The position numbers and the translations under genes were made by a program. The notes below the pieces were generated by a model. That model worked only from the letters and a program-made list of their open reading frames with translations, was not told where the DNA came from and did no database searches. Shown here piece by piece: positions 43,918-53,095 of a DNA stretch of 64,000 bases; the stretch's first letter is position 1, and every line of letters starts with the position of its first letter. Origin of the DNA: Streptomyces sp. MNU76 (GTDB lineage Bacteria > Actinomycetota > Actinomycetes > Streptomycetales > Streptomycetaceae); contig NZ_JAJKLK010000024.1 of NCBI RefSeq assembly GCF_020982545.1, positions 1 to 64,000 of the forward strand. The letters are read 5' to 3'.

Positions 43918-45233
43918 CAGGTGTCCTGCCTGTCCGGTCCGGCGTCGGCCGAGTGGGCCTGCTGGTAGATGTCGGGGATGCCGTCCGCGTCGGCGTCGAG
44001 GTTCTCCGCCTCGTACAGGCGCCGGTAGATCGTGTTCCGGCGGCGCAGCAGGGCGGCGGCGAGCAGGGCGGCGAGCACGGAGGCGATCAGGACCGCCGCC
44101 TTGACGTGCTCTGCGGTCCGGCCGTCGGGGAAGGCGAGTTCGCCGATCAGCAGGGCGACGGTGAAGCCGATCCCTGCCAGGGCCGACAGGCCGAGCACGT
44201 CGGCCCAGGCAAGGTCTGGGTTGAGGCGGGCGCGGGTGAAGCGGGCGGCCAGGTACGTCCCGGCGAAGATGCCCACGGTCTTGCCGGCGACCAGACCGAT
44301 GACGACGCCGAGGGGCTCGGGGCTGGTGAAGACCTCGCCCAGGGCCGCGCCGGTGATGCTCACCCCGGCGGCGAACAGCGCGAACAGCGGCACCGCGACT
44401 GCGGCCGAGATGGGGTGTACCAGGTGTGCGACCCGGGCGGCCGGGGACTTCGTCTCGCCTGCGTCAGGGGTGGTGCGCAGGATCAGCCCCATCGCGACCC
44501 CGGCGACCGTGGCGTGGACGCCGCCGTTGTACATCAGCGCCCAGATGGTGAGGCCGAGAGGGACGTACCACCACCAGCCGCGTACCCGCGCCCGCTGGAG
44601 CAGGTAGAAGACGACGAGTCCGGCGAACGCCCCGGCCAGCGCCCACAGGTTCAGGTCGGAGGTGAAGAAGAGCGCGATGATCAGGATGGCGCCGAGGTCG
44701 TCGACGACCGCGAGGGTCAGCAGGAACGCCCGCAGCGCGGCCGGCAGGTGGGTGGACAGGACCGCGAGCACGGCGAGGGCGAACGCGATGTCGGTGGCCA
44801 TCGGCACCGCCCACCCGTCCAGGTTCCCGCCGCCCGCCGAGGCGGTCGCGGCGTACAGGGCGGCGGGCACGGCCATTCCGCACACTGCGGCGATCACCGG
44901 CAGCGCCGCGGTGGCCGGGGTGCGCAGTGAGCCGACGACCAGTTCACGCTTGAGTTCGATCCCGGCGACCAGGAAGAACACCGCGAGCAGCCCGTCTGCC
45001 GTCCAGTGCCCCACCGACAGGTCCAGGCCGAGGGCCGGTATCCCGAAGTGGAGATCCCGTATCTCCTCGTACGCCCCGCTCCACGGGCTGTTCGCACACA
45101 CCAGCGCCACCACCGCGGCAGCGAGAAGGACCAGGCCGCCGACGGTCTCGGTCCGCAGCGCACGGGCGATGGCCTGACGCTCCGGAAGCGGAAGCAGGCC
45201 CAGGAAGTAGGAACGCGAGCGAACGTCAGACAC
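43917..45233 (-). CDS. nhaA: Na+/H+ antiporter NhaA
   Basis: This 438-aa protein has 12 helices and the adjacent Asp pair in LAVVDDLGAILIIALFF that forms the ion site, plus FFLVAGIELKRELVVGSL and ATDIAFALAVLAVL. It exchanges sodium for protons at alkaline pH. The C-terminal tail after the last helix is acidic (NLDADADGIPDI), resembling a thrombospondin-type Ca-binding repeat. GTG 45233 follows GGAGG; the upstream GTG 45308 is less likely. No MerR box is visible. Confidence 0.92.
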   Translation of the reverse strand: MSDVRSRSYFLGLLPLPERQAIARALRTETVGGLVLLAAAVVALVCANSPWSGAYEEIRDLHFGIPALGLDLSVGHWTADGLLAVFFLVAGIELKRELVVGSLRTPATAALPVIAAVCGMAVPAALYAATASAGGGNLDGWAVPMATDIAFALAVLAVLSTHLPAALRAFLLTLAVVDDLGAILIIALFFTSDLNLWALAGAFAGLVVFYLLQRARVRGWWWYVPLGLTIWALMYNGGVHATVAGVAMGLILRTTPDAGETKSPAARVAHLVHPISAAVAVPLFALFAAGVSITGAALGEVFTSPEPLGVVIGLVAGKTVGIFAGTYLAARFTRARLNPDLAWADVLGLSALAGIGFTVALLIGELAFPDGRTAEHVKAAVLIASVLAALLAAALLRRRNTIYRRLYEAENLDADADGIPDIYQQAHSADAGPDRQDT

Positions 45234-45525
45234 GGCAGGAGTCCTCCGGGGTGTCGGCAGAAAAAGGGCACACGGCCCTACGGACGCCGACCAGACTTCC
45301 CGGCACACCCCGCGCCAGTTCTTGACGCGTTCTTTACACCGTATCGAGCCCCGGGCCCGCTGTCTCCCCCGCGGTCGCTCAAGATCGACATGATGCGGCG
45401 CTGCGACCTGGCCAACCGGCCCTGCCGGGTGGTTGTCCGTGCCGGGCTCGGCCAGCGTGGCTCCGGCGGCCGTAAGCCGCGGGTCGCGGGGTGGCCTTCG
45501 GCGGCGTCGTGTGCGCCGGTCGACG

Positions 45526-47127
45526 TCAGTCGTGGGCGGCGATGAGGTGGTCGAGCCGGGCGTCGGGGAACTCGCGCTCGAAGGAGTTCGCCTGCCAGCC
45601 GTCGGCGAAGAGGGCGAGCTGTGCCTTGTCCCGGATGCGGGTCAGGGCCTCGCCCTTGACGATCCGGGAGCGGTTGAGTGCCTCCGCGCCGGACGTGTCG
45701 GTGGCGCGGGCCAGGTGGTAGGGCAGCATCTCCAGTCTTACGGCGGCGGAGAACTCCCCGGCCATGCGGGCGCTGACGACGTCGAACTGCATCGGCCCGA
45801 CCGCGGCCAGCACCGGTGCCTGGTCGCCGCGCAGGTCGGAGACGAGGACTTGGACCACGCCCTCCTCGTCCAGCTGTGAGATGCCGCGCCGGAACTGCTT
45901 GGAGCGGGAGAGGTCGACCGGGCGGACGACGGCGAAGTGCTCCGGCGCGAAGGTCGGCATCGGCGGGAAGACGGCCGCCTGGTCGGCGTAGAGGGTGTCG
46001 CCGACGCGCAGGGCGGTGGCGTTGACGAGGCCGACGACGTCGCCGGGGTAGGCGATGTCGACCATGGAGCGGTCCTGGCCGAAGACGCTGTGCGCGTACT
46101 TCGTGGCGAAGGGCTTGCCGGAGACGGCGCGGGTGACGGTCATGCCGCGTTCGAAGATCCCCGAGCAGACCCGCATGAACGCGATCCGGTCCCGGTGGGC
46201 GGGGTCCATGTTGGCCTGCACCTTGAACACCAGCCCGGAGAACGGCGCGTCCACCGCCCGGGTCCCACCGCCCTCCAGCTCGCGCGGACCGGGCGGCGGG
46301 GCGAGGTCGACGACGGCGTCCAGTACCAGCCGTACGCCGATGTTGGAGATCGCCGCGCCGAAGAACACCGGTGTGGTCCGGCCCGCCAGGAACGCCTCCT
46401 GGTCATGTACGGCGCCGTCGGCACCCAGCAGCTCCAGTTCCTCGGCGGCCTTCTCCCAGTCCGCGCCCTCCTCGGCGGCGGCCTGCCCGGCCGGGACGCT
46501 CTCCTCGATCGCCTCATGGGCGCCGCCGGGGGTGCGGGTGTAGCGCAGCATCCACTCCGGCCGCCGTACGTCGATCAGGCCGCGCATGTATCCGGCGTCA
46601 CCGACCGGCCAGACGATGGGGGTGGGCCTCAGACGGAACTCGCGCTCGATCTCGTCCAGCAGCTCCAGCGCCTCGCGGCCGGGCCGGTCCCACTTGTTGA
46701 CGAACGTGATCACCGGGATGCCCCGGTGGCGGCAGACGTCGAAGAGCTTGCGGGTCTGCTCCTCCAGGCCCTTGGCCGCGTCGATGAGCATCACCGCGCA
46801 GTCCACCGCCGACAGCACCCGGTAGGTGTCCTCGGAGAAGTCCGCGTGACCGGGCGTGTCCAGCAGGTTCAGCACACACCCGCGGTACGCGAACTGCAGC
46901 ACCGCCGAGGTGACGGAGATGCCACGGGCCTTCTCCATCTCCATCCAGTCCGAGGCCACCCCGCGCCGCCCCGCCTTCCCGTGCACCGCGCCCGCCTCTG
47001 TTATGGCGTGCGCGTGCAGGGCGAGAGCTTCGGTCAGCGTGGACTTGCCCGCGTCCGGGTGACTGATCACGGCGAACGTCCGCCGCCGGGCCGCCTCGCC
47101 GGCCGCCCACCCATCGCTCGAACTCAT
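45526..47127 (-). CDS. prfC: Peptide chain release factor 3 (RF3) paralogue
   Basis: This 533-aa translational GTPase has all G motifs: G1 SHPDAGKSTLTE, the RGISVTS switch, DTPGHADFSEDT and NKWDRPGR, followed by RF3 domain II/III sequence (RTTPVFFGAAISNIGVRLVL; VGPMQFDVVSARM). RF3 removes RF1/RF2 after termination and assists stalled ribosomes. ATG 47127 overlaps the merR2 stop by ATGA, so regulator and RF3 are co-translated. A truncated near-identical copy lies at 58006-59015. Confidence 0.92.
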   Translation of the reverse strand: MSSSDGWAAGEAARRRTFAVISHPDAGKSTLTEALALHAHAITEAGAVHGKAGRRGVASDWMEMEKARGISVTSAVLQFAYRGCVLNLLDTPGHADFSEDTYRVLSAVDCAVMLIDAAKGLEEQTRKLFDVCRHRGIPVITFVNKWDRPGREALELLDEIEREFRLRPTPIVWPVGDAGYMRGLIDVRRPEWMLRYTRTPGGAHEAIEESVPAGQAAAEEGADWEKAAEELELLGADGAVHDQEAFLAGRTTPVFFGAAISNIGVRLVLDAVVDLAPPPGPRELEGGGTRAVDAPFSGLVFKVQANMDPAHRDRIAFMRVCSGIFERGMTVTRAVSGKPFATKYAHSVFGQDRSMVDIAYPGDVVGLVNATALRVGDTLYADQAAVFPPMPTFAPEHFAVVRPVDLSRSKQFRRGISQLDEEGVVQVLVSDLRGDQAPVLAAVGPMQFDVVSARMAGEFSAAVRLEMLPYHLARATDTSGAEALNRSRIVKGEALTRIRDKAQLALFADGWQANSFEREFPDARLDHLIAAHD

Positions 47128-47576
47128 CGCACGACCTCCACCCCGGCGCCGGCCGTCGCCGAGGCATCCACGACCCGGGCCAGATGCCGGTGCAGGGAAT
47201 GGGCGAACTCCTCCGCCTGCCCCAGCTGCCGGCGCAGATCCTCGCACCGCGCGTCCGCTTCGACCCAGTACTTGCGCAACCGTTCCACCAGTTCCTCGTG
47301 TGCTTGCTCGTCGCTCTCCGGCAACGGCGCTCCGTCGGCGGGAAGCTGTTCCAGCAGGTCCAGCAGGGCCCGTACGTCCTCCAGGCAGAAGCCCAGCGGC
47401 CGCATGCGCCGCACCAGCGCCAGGCGGCGCACCTCGGCCTCGGTGAAGAGGCGGAAGCCGCCGTCACTGCGTTCGCTGGGAGTGACGACGCCGACGTCCT
47501 CGTAGTGGCGGATCGTCCGCAGGGACAGCCCTGTGCGCTCGGACACCTCGCCGATCTGCATCAGCCTTCCGGTCAC
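47124..47576 (-). CDS. MerR-family regulator 2
   Basis: This 150-aa protein has DNA-binding domain QIGEVSERTGLSLRTIRHYE and GGFRLFTEAEVRRLALVRRM, a long helix, and C-terminal EADARCEDLRRQLGQAEEF with the same single Cys as regulator 1. GTG 47576 (or internal ATG 47561). It is the first gene of the merR2-prfC operon and divergent from pfkA. The near-perfect box at 47627-47646 lies 50 bp upstream, consistent with autoregulation and control of both directions. Confidence 0.88.
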   Translation of the reverse strand: MTGRLMQIGEVSERTGLSLRTIRHYEDVGVVTPSERSDGGFRLFTEAEVRRLALVRRMRPLGFCLEDVRALLDLLEQLPADGAPLPESDEQAHEELVERLRKYWVEADARCEDLRRQLGQAEEFAHSLHRHLARVVDASATAGAGVEVVR

Positions 47577-47626
47577 GGCCCCACCGCCTCGCGTCGTGTG
47601 CCCGGCGTCCTCGCCGGACTACAAAC

Positions 47627-47646
47627 CTACCCTGACGTTAGGGTAG
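47627..47646. promoter_or_regulatory. Most symmetric MerR-type box, between merR2-prfC and pfkA
   Basis: CTACCCTGACGTTAGGGTAG is a near-perfect palindrome with arms CTACCCT/AGGGTAG. TAGATT on the plus strand and TAGGTT on the minus strand could serve as -10 elements in both directions. Confidence 0.75.
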
Positions 47647-47808
47647 ATTGGCAATCGTTGCGACGGGGGAAGCCCTTGACAGGCCGCCGTCGTCGCCAGG
47701 CGGTGCCGCCCTCTTTCCCCCGAGGGGCGGTGCCGTCCCCCGACCATCATGGGCGAGGGCGGACCGCGCCGTCGGCCGCCCGACCTCGCCTCAGGAGTCC
47801 GTAACGCC

Positions 47809-48834
47809 ATGCGCATGGGTGTCCTCACGTCCGGCGGCGACTGCCCCGGCCTCAACGCCGTCATCCGGTCCGTCGTCCACCGCGCCGTCGCCGGCCACGG
47901 TGACGAGGTGATCGGTTTCCGGGACGGCTGGAGGGGCCTGTTGGAGTGCGACTATCTCAAGCTCGACCTCGACGCGGTGAGCGGCATCCTGGCCCGCGGC
48001 GGCACGATCCTCGGCTCCTCCCGGGTCCGGCCCGAGCAGCTGCGGGACGGCGTGGAGCGGGCCAGGGGCCATGTCGCCGAGCTGGGACTCGACGCGGTCA
48101 TCCCGATCGGCGGCGAGGGCACGCTGAAGGCGGCCCGCCTGCTGTCGGACAGCGGCCTGCCGATCGTGGGCGTACCGAAGACCATCGACAACGACATCGC
48201 CGTCACCGACGTCACCTTCGGCTTCGACACTGCTGTCGGGGTCGCCACGGAGGCCCTGGACCGGCTGAAAACCACCGCCGAGTCCCACCAGCGCGTCCTG
48301 ATCGTGGAGGTCATGGGCCGCCACACCGGCTGGATCGCCCTGCACTCCGGCATGGCGGCCGGCGCGCACGCGATCGTCGTGCCGGAGCGGCCTTTCGACA
48401 TCGGGGAACTCGCCGCGAAGGTCGGGGAGCGCTTCGCGGTCGGCAAACGGTTCGCGATCGTCGTGGCGTCGGAGGGTGCCAAGCCGAAGGCCGGGACCAT
48501 GGATTTCGACGAGGGCGGCAGGGACGTCTACGGCCACGAGCGGTTCGCCGGGATCGCCCGCCAGCTGTCGGTCGAGCTGGAGGAGCGCCTCGGCAAGGAG
48601 GCCAGGCCGGTCATCCTCGGACACGTCCAGCGCGGCGGCACCCCGACCGCCTACGACCGGGTGCTCGCGACCCGCTTCGGCTGGCACGCCGTGGAGGCCG
48701 TGCACCGCGGGGAGTTCGGGATGATGACCGCGCTGCGCGGCACCGACATCGTCATGGTGCCCCTGGCCGAGGCGGTCGAGACGCTCAAGACCGTTCCGGC
48801 CGGCCGTTACGCCGAGGCCGAAGTGGTGATGTGA
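47809..48834 (+). CDS. pfkA: 6-phosphofructokinase
   Basis: This 341-aa protein has TSGGDCPGLNAVIR, GGEGTLKAARLLSD, PKTIDNDIAVTD (residues 123-134) with the catalytic Asp, EVMGRHTGWIAL and GHVQRGGTPTAYDR. PKTIDND indicates group III PFK; Streptomyces members of this group use ATP. It commits fructose 6-phosphate to glycolysis. ATG 47809 follows AGGAG. It is probably a stress-inducible paralogue, since a MerR box lies 160 bp upstream and a broken copy is present at 59016-59447. Confidence 0.92.
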   Translation: MRMGVLTSGGDCPGLNAVIRSVVHRAVAGHGDEVIGFRDGWRGLLECDYLKLDLDAVSGILARGGTILGSSRVRPEQLRDGVERARGHVAELGLDAVIPIGGEGTLKAARLLSDSGLPIVGVPKTIDNDIAVTDVTFGFDTAVGVATEALDRLKTTAESHQRVLIVEVMGRHTGWIALHSGMAAGAHAIVVPERPFDIGELAAKVGERFAVGKRFAIVVASEGAKPKAGTMDFDEGGRDVYGHERFAGIARQLSVELEERLGKEARPVILGHVQRGGTPTAYDRVLATRFGWHAVEAVHRGEFGMMTALRGTDIVMVPLAEAVETLKTVPAGRYAEAEVVM

Positions 48835-49001
48835 GATGACCTCGCGCCCACGCCTCCGCCGCATCCCCTGGGGCTCGGTCAAGCAGGTGCCCGCCCCGCC
48901 CCCGCCCCGCCGTCACCGTCGGGGTCCGGCCGCCGCCCGCCCTCAAGGGAGACCGAGTTGACCACCACCCCTTCCCCGACCTCACCCGCACCGGCACAGC
49001 C

Positions 49002-49583
49002 GTGGTCAGCACCAGCTACGTCGGGGACTGCGACCGGCAGCAACTGCTCACCGACGCCGAAGCCGGCGCACTGGCCTGCGCGCCTCCGCCACACGGCCTC
49101 GCCGCCGTGAGCTGGTTCGCCAGTACGGACGGCGAAACCGTGCTGACCCTCGCGCAGTGGGACAGCGCCCCGACACACGAGGCGTACCTGCGCGGTGGCG
49201 GCTACGCGGCCCCGCTGGCCGGCCCGCCCGGCTTCCGCCTCCACCGCAGCCTGGCCCAGGAGGACGAGTCCCGCGTTCCGGGCTGTCTGATCACCGCCGC
49301 CTTCGACGTCGACGGCCCCGAACGGCAACGCCACCTCGCCGACAGCCTCATCGCCGTCCAGCCCGCGGACGGCGGCCACCCCGGCGCGGTCTCCGCGCAC
49401 TTCCTGCTCAGCCACGACGGCACCCGAGTGCTCCTGTACACGGAGTGGACCGGCATCGAGGCGCACCAGGAGGCCGCCGAGGCCGGTGATCACGACAAAG
49501 TCCACGCGCTCATGTCCGGCACGCCCGGCGTACGGCTCACCCACGGCGGGCGCTACCGCCTCCACCGCACGCTGTCCCTGTAG
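49002..49583 (+). CDS. Antibiotic-biosynthesis-monooxygenase-like (ABM) protein
   Basis: This 193-aa protein has two ferredoxin-like ABM repeats (VSWFASTDGETVLTLAQWDS; SAHFLLSHDGTRVLLYTEWT). The second copy at 59572 begins at TTG with the sequence LTTDRFPDLARTGTA; here the equivalent TTG at 48958 is followed by a one-base deletion, so translation must start at GTG 49002 or another codon. The protein may thus lack about 14 N-terminal residues. Function unknown; some ABM proteins are heme oxygenases or quinol monooxygenases. Confidence 0.65.
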   Translation: MVSTSYVGDCDRQQLLTDAEAGALACAPPPHGLAAVSWFASTDGETVLTLAQWDSAPTHEAYLRGGGYAAPLAGPPGFRLHRSLAQEDESRVPGCLITAAFDVDGPERQRHLADSLIAVQPADGGHPGAVSAHFLLSHDGTRVLLYTEWTGIEAHQEAAEAGDHDKVHALMSGTPGVRLTHGGRYRLHRTLSL

Positions 49584-49653
49584 AGCTCTAAACCGTTCCG
49601 CCGCGCCGTCGGCGCCGAGTCACGGACACGCTCTTCCCGTGGCGGCGGATGGG

Positions 49654-50394
49654 TCAGGGGTGGATGCGCTGGAGCCAGCCGTGGGGGTGGCAGGTGAGGC
49701 CGTACAGCTCAAGGTCGCGGCGCACGTGGAAGTGGCGTCCCTGGTCCGTGGTGAGCCAGTCGAGGATGGCCGGCACGACCCCGCCGGGCAGTCCGGGGGG
49801 ACACAGCTGCGGGATGTCGACGATGCCGTCTTCGACGACGAAGTAGCCGTCGGCCGCGACGAACGAGGAGAAGTGCCGCAGGGCGGCATAGGTGGTCGCG
49901 TAGGTGTGGGCGGTGTCCTCGACGACCAGGCACCGTGCGCCGGCGGGAACGTGCCGGGAAACGGCTTCGGTGATACCCGGGTCGGTGATGTCTCCCTCGA
50001 CGAGGGTGATGTCCTTGGCGAAGTAGGGGTCAGCGTCCTGCAGGAGCGCCTGAGCCCGGTCCTGGGCCAGGTCGACGGTGACGACGCGGATGTCCTCGGG
50101 CACGCGGCCGTATGCGGCCAGGGTGCGCAGGCGGTCGCGGCACCACAGGGCGGAACCGCCCAGGTGGGTCCCCAGTTCGATGACCACCTGACTGCGGGAG
50201 AGCCACAACAGGTGTTCGAGCACGCGCAGGTCCTCGGGGAACTTCTTGATGCGCAACCCGGCGTAGACGTCGCGCAGGTGCTGGCGTTCGCGTTCCTTCC
50301 AGTACTGCAGGAGCCTTCCTTCGGGCAGGGCCCGCACGTGAGGGGGGAGTTGCGTGGCGGGTTTGCCGTCCATGCTGCTTCGTCGCTCGGTCAC
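49654..50394 (-). CDS. CmcI-family SAM-dependent methyltransferase-like protein
   Basis: This 246-aa protein has a Rossmann SAM-binding motif VVIELGTHLGGSALWCRDRL, the acidic VVTVDLAQDRAQALL and LVEGDITDPG, and CLVVEDTAHTYATTYAALRH, features of the cephalosporin-hydroxylase/CmcI methyltransferase family often found with cell-surface or antibiotic genes. GTG 50394 or ATG 50373. It is the last gene of a leftward group starting with the DUF2795 gene and may be co-transcribed, with a 160-bp gap. Confidence 0.72.
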   Translation of the reverse strand: MTERRSSMDGKPATQLPPHVRALPEGRLLQYWKERERQHLRDVYAGLRIKKFPEDLRVLEHLLWLSRSQVVIELGTHLGGSALWCRDRLRTLAAYGRVPEDIRVVTVDLAQDRAQALLQDADPYFAKDITLVEGDITDPGITEAVSRHVPAGARCLVVEDTAHTYATTYAALRHFSSFVAADGYFVVEDGIVDIPQLCPPGLPGGVVPAILDWLTTDQGRHFHVRRDLELYGLTCHPHGWLQRIHP

Positions 50395-50556
50395 AGGGAT
50401 CTTTCCGTCTCCGTGCAGGGGGGATGCCGATACGGCTCGGGACGGACGCAGCGTGATCAGGTCTCGGTCGGCAGACCGCACGGCATCCGTCCCACGCGGG
50501 TCCTCAAGTTCGGGGCAGCCCCCAAGAGGCCGGCACATTGGGTCGGCGGGTGCTGT

Positions 50557-50796
50557 TCAGTACGCCCACCAGCGGCCCGCGGACAGCTGAGGGACCCAGC
50601 GGGCCACGCCGTCCTCGCCGACGCGCCGCGCGTAGGCGGTCTTCATCTGGGCGCTGTGGACGGTGCAGCAGAGCGACCAGTTTCCGCGGGCGTCGACGTA
50701 CTCGAAGGCCACGTCACCGGCCTCCGTGCGGGTGGCGCGCCCCGCGGTGAGGATCATCTCGCTGCCGTCGGCCATTTCCACCAGAAAGATCGCCAT
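50557..50796 (-). CDS. 79-aa small protein, paralogue A
   Basis: ATG 50796 follows GGAGG. The sequence opens MAIFLVEMADGSEMILTAGR and ends PQLSAGRWWAY. It shares length, the hydrophobic start, a beta-rich middle and a WWxY end with the neighbouring 79-aa protein, so both are one family. It has a CC pair (WSLCCTV). Function unknown. Confidence 0.6.
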   Translation of the reverse strand: MAIFLVEMADGSEMILTAGRATRTEAGDVAFEYVDARGNWSLCCTVHSAQMKTAYARRVGEDGVARWVPQLSAGRWWAY

Positions 50797-50825
50797 CAGG
50801 TTCCTCCCATCGGGCATACGAAGCG

Positions 50826-51065
50826 TCAGTAGCACCACCAGATGCCGGTCGTCGGCTGGGGCAGCCAGCCGTAGCCGCCGCCGTCGACCGGGGCCTGACG
50901 GAACACCGCGGTCACCGCCTCGACCGGGTACGTCTTCACCCGGACCGCCGGCCCGTACTGGCCGGTGCGTTCCAGCACGATCTCTCCCTCGGCCGTGCAT
51001 CCGGCGGCGTCCGCCTCGATGACGGCGTCCTCGCCACTGGCGAGCTGGAGCATGAACAGGGCCAT
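50826..51065 (-). CDS. 79-aa small protein, paralogue B
   Basis: ATG 51065 with a good ribosome site. It starts MALFMLQLASGEDAVIEADA, ends LPQPTTGIWWCY and resembles paralogue A in layout. It lies 21 bp after the DUF2795-like gene. Function unknown. Confidence 0.6.
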   Translation of the reverse strand: MALFMLQLASGEDAVIEADAAGCTAEGEIVLERTGQYGPAVRVKTYPVEAVTAVFRQAPVDGGGYGWLPQPTTGIWWCY

Positions 51066-51086
51066 GGTTCGGCTCTCCTTGCCGTC

Positions 51087-51293
51087 TCAGGCGCCGACCG
51101 GAACCCGCGGCAGGTCCTCCCAGACCTGGCGCAGTTCGGTGTAGCGGCGGTCGGGCAGCGCCGAGAGGACCTCCCGGACTTCCGGACGGGCGCCGACGGC
51201 GGCGATGAGCATGTCGTGCTTGCTCACGGCGCCGTTCGTGAACAGTCCGGCCAGTTCGTCGGCGATCTCGATGCGGGTTACCTCTGCGGTCAT
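51087..51293 (-). CDS. DUF2795-like small protein
   Basis: This 68-aa protein is all-helical by appearance, with AVSKHDMLIAAVGARPEVRE and VLSALPDRRYTELRQVWEDL, the LPDRxY element typical of DUF2795 proteins. ATG 51293. It is the first gene of a three- or four-gene leftward operon with a MerR box 176 bp upstream. Confidence 0.6.
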   Translation of the reverse strand: MTAEVTRIEIADELAGLFTNGAVSKHDMLIAAVGARPEVREVLSALPDRRYTELRQVWEDLPRVPVGA

Positions 51294-51468
51294 GGCTCTC
51301 CCCAGGGTGTGGAATGCGTCAGCGCGGGCGCTCTTCGGCGGCGCTGCACTGGTCGGGGCAGCCCGGGCGGGCGGCTCTGGCGCCGCCCCCAAGCAGTGGC
51401 CGAGACAACGCGGAGTACACCGCCTGGGGACGGCATTTGGAAGCAGGCCGACTATGTCGGCGAGCAAC

Positions 51469-51494
51469 ACTACTCTAACGCAAGGGGAGAGTTG
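51469..51494 (-). promoter_or_regulatory. MerR-type box upstream of the small-protein operon
   Basis: In gene direction CAACTCTCCCCTTGCGTTAG then AGTAGTGTT. A half-box, TTGACGCGAGGTGAGAGT, lies about 90 bp further at 51575-51592, with no gene assigned to it. Confidence 0.55.
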
Positions 51495-51757
51495 ATTGGC
51501 AAGGGCCATATAACGATCAGCAGCTTCCCGAGGGCGGAGAAGGGGTGGACGTGCGCGCAGATTTCCCCATCATTGACGCGAGGTGAGAGTATGCTGCCGA
51601 GTGGGCGGCGCCGTGGAGACTGGTGACGCGTCGCCTCGCGGATCCGGAGCCGTATCCCCGTGCGGCCCGCAGGCCGCGGCCGTACGCCCCGGGGGCGAAG
51701 TTCCCGCCCGTTCTGTGCTCCCGGGGCGTCGGCGTCTCCTCAGTCACGGCTTCTCAT

Positions 51758-52507
51758 TCACGGGTGGAGCAGGTGGAGGCGGCCCGGCAGCGCTTCGATA
51801 CGCAGGGGGGCGTGGACGTCGTGGGCGGGTATGCCGTCGATGTCCAGCCGGTAGGCACCCCAGGCCCGTTCGAAGCGCAGGCGCCGCACCTGCCGGGAGC
51901 CGAAGGCGTCGCCGCTGACCCTGAGCAGGTCCTCGACGGTCAGGGTGACACATAGGGGCTGGTCCCCGGGTGCGGTGATCTTCTCGTTGTCCAGGATGAG
52001 GCGCACCCTGCCGGGTTGCGGCTGCAGGGAGGCGATCACCGCTTCGCGCGCCGCGATGGCGAAAGCGCCGCCGGACAGGTGGATGCCCAGGACCGCACGA
52101 CGGTGTCCGCCGAGGCTGTTCAACTCCCCTCCCTCTTCTCCGTCTTGCCGCTCGATGAGCAGCGGCAGACGCCACAGCGCCGCGGCCTTCATGGCGTGCT
52201 CGGGCTGGGGTCCGCCGGCGTACAGCAGGACGTCCACGCGTGGGCGCGGGACTGTCGCGCGTCCCGGTTCGCGGTCGCCCGCCTCGGGCACCAGGCTCAG
52301 ATCGGCGGCCTGGATGCCCCTCTCGGCGAGGCGGCTGCGCAGAATGCGGGCGCGGTCACGGTCGGCGCGGCTGAAGCCGCGCAGGATGCCGAGCACGGGC
52401 CGTGCGGCGGGCAGGGACCGGGTGATCCGGGCGGCGGCCGTCACCAGGCGCTCTGCTTCGGGTTCGATGGCGGCCTCCGTGCGGGAGGAGGGCTGGCGGG
52501 GCAGCAT
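51758..52507 (-). CDS. 249-aa protein, unknown (possible diacylglycerol-kinase-like fold)
   Basis: ATG 52507 has AAGGAG. The protein shows a Rossmann-like middle (VDVLLYAGGPQPEHAMKAAA; LGIHLSGGAFAIAAREAVIA) and a beta-rich C-terminal domain (RVRLILDNEKITAPGD; LLRVSGDAFGSRQVRRL) reminiscent of the C-terminal domain of lipid/NAD kinases. I cannot see a kinase active site. It has a MerR box 220 bp upstream. A homology search would decide. Confidence 0.5.
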   Translation of the reverse strand: MLPRQPSSRTEAAIEPEAERLVTAAARITRSLPAARPVLGILRGFSRADRDRARILRSRLAERGIQAADLSLVPEAGDREPGRATVPRPRVDVLLYAGGPQPEHAMKAAALWRLPLLIERQDGEEGGELNSLGGHRRAVLGIHLSGGAFAIAAREAVIASLQPQPGRVRLILDNEKITAPGDQPLCVTLTVEDLLRVSGDAFGSRQVRRLRFERAWGAYRLDIDGIPAHDVHAPLRIEALPGRLHLLHP

Positions 52508-52725
52508 GCAGGCTCCTTGTTTGCTCGGGACTTACCGGTTCGACGCGTCGGCAGCGGCATCAGAAGCACACCCGCGAAGACTCCGGGGCCCGCGAGGCCA
52601 CTCCGGTCGGGGAGCGGGGACGGGGCCTCGCGGGCTGCGGCGCAGGACCGCCTCGGAGTGGCCATACCGTCCCGCCCCTGTGTCTCGGAGCGGGACGCGG
52701 ACAATCCGAGACCGTGCGTGCATAT

Positions 52726-52746
52726 CTAACCTAACGCGAGAGTTAG
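52726..52746 (-). promoter_or_regulatory. MerR-type box upstream of the 249-aa protein gene
   Basis: In gene direction CTAACTCTCGCGTTAGGTTAG, i.e. a dyad CTAAC/GTTAG around CTCGCGTTAGG. TAGATA would be the -10. Confidence 0.55.
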
Positions 52747-53095
52747 CCGAAGGTGAAGCAGCTCATTTACCCGCGCGGTGTGCCCCGGACATGCTCACGC
52801 GGCGGTAGAGTTGAGCATGCTGGCCGCCGCATGGGACATCCCGGCCGGCACGGCGGCTCCGGTAGGTCCTCCAGTTATTTGACCGGGGCCGCCGCCCTCC
52901 TTCCGACCACGCCAGCCCGCGCCCTGGTAAGGGCCGCTGGTCAGCTCGGAGCGGGCCGTACAGCAGTTCACGACCGTGCTCGTGATGGATGCTGTGCCAC
53001 CGGTGGCGAGCCAGCGGTGGAGTACCGGCCTGGGGGCCGCGGGCGATCCGGAGATTGCCGGAGACGTTCGCGTGCGGACTGCGGAACGAGGCAGA
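52747..53095. other. Intergenic stretch
   Basis: About 350 bp holding a half-site GCGGTAGAGTTGAGC near 52802. I see no gene. Confidence 0.35.

Noticed and set aside
51575..51600. TTGACGCGAGGTGAGAGT followed by a 12-codon frame
   Set aside because: Only a half-match to the MerR box and the following frame is too short and atypical; possibly a decayed site.
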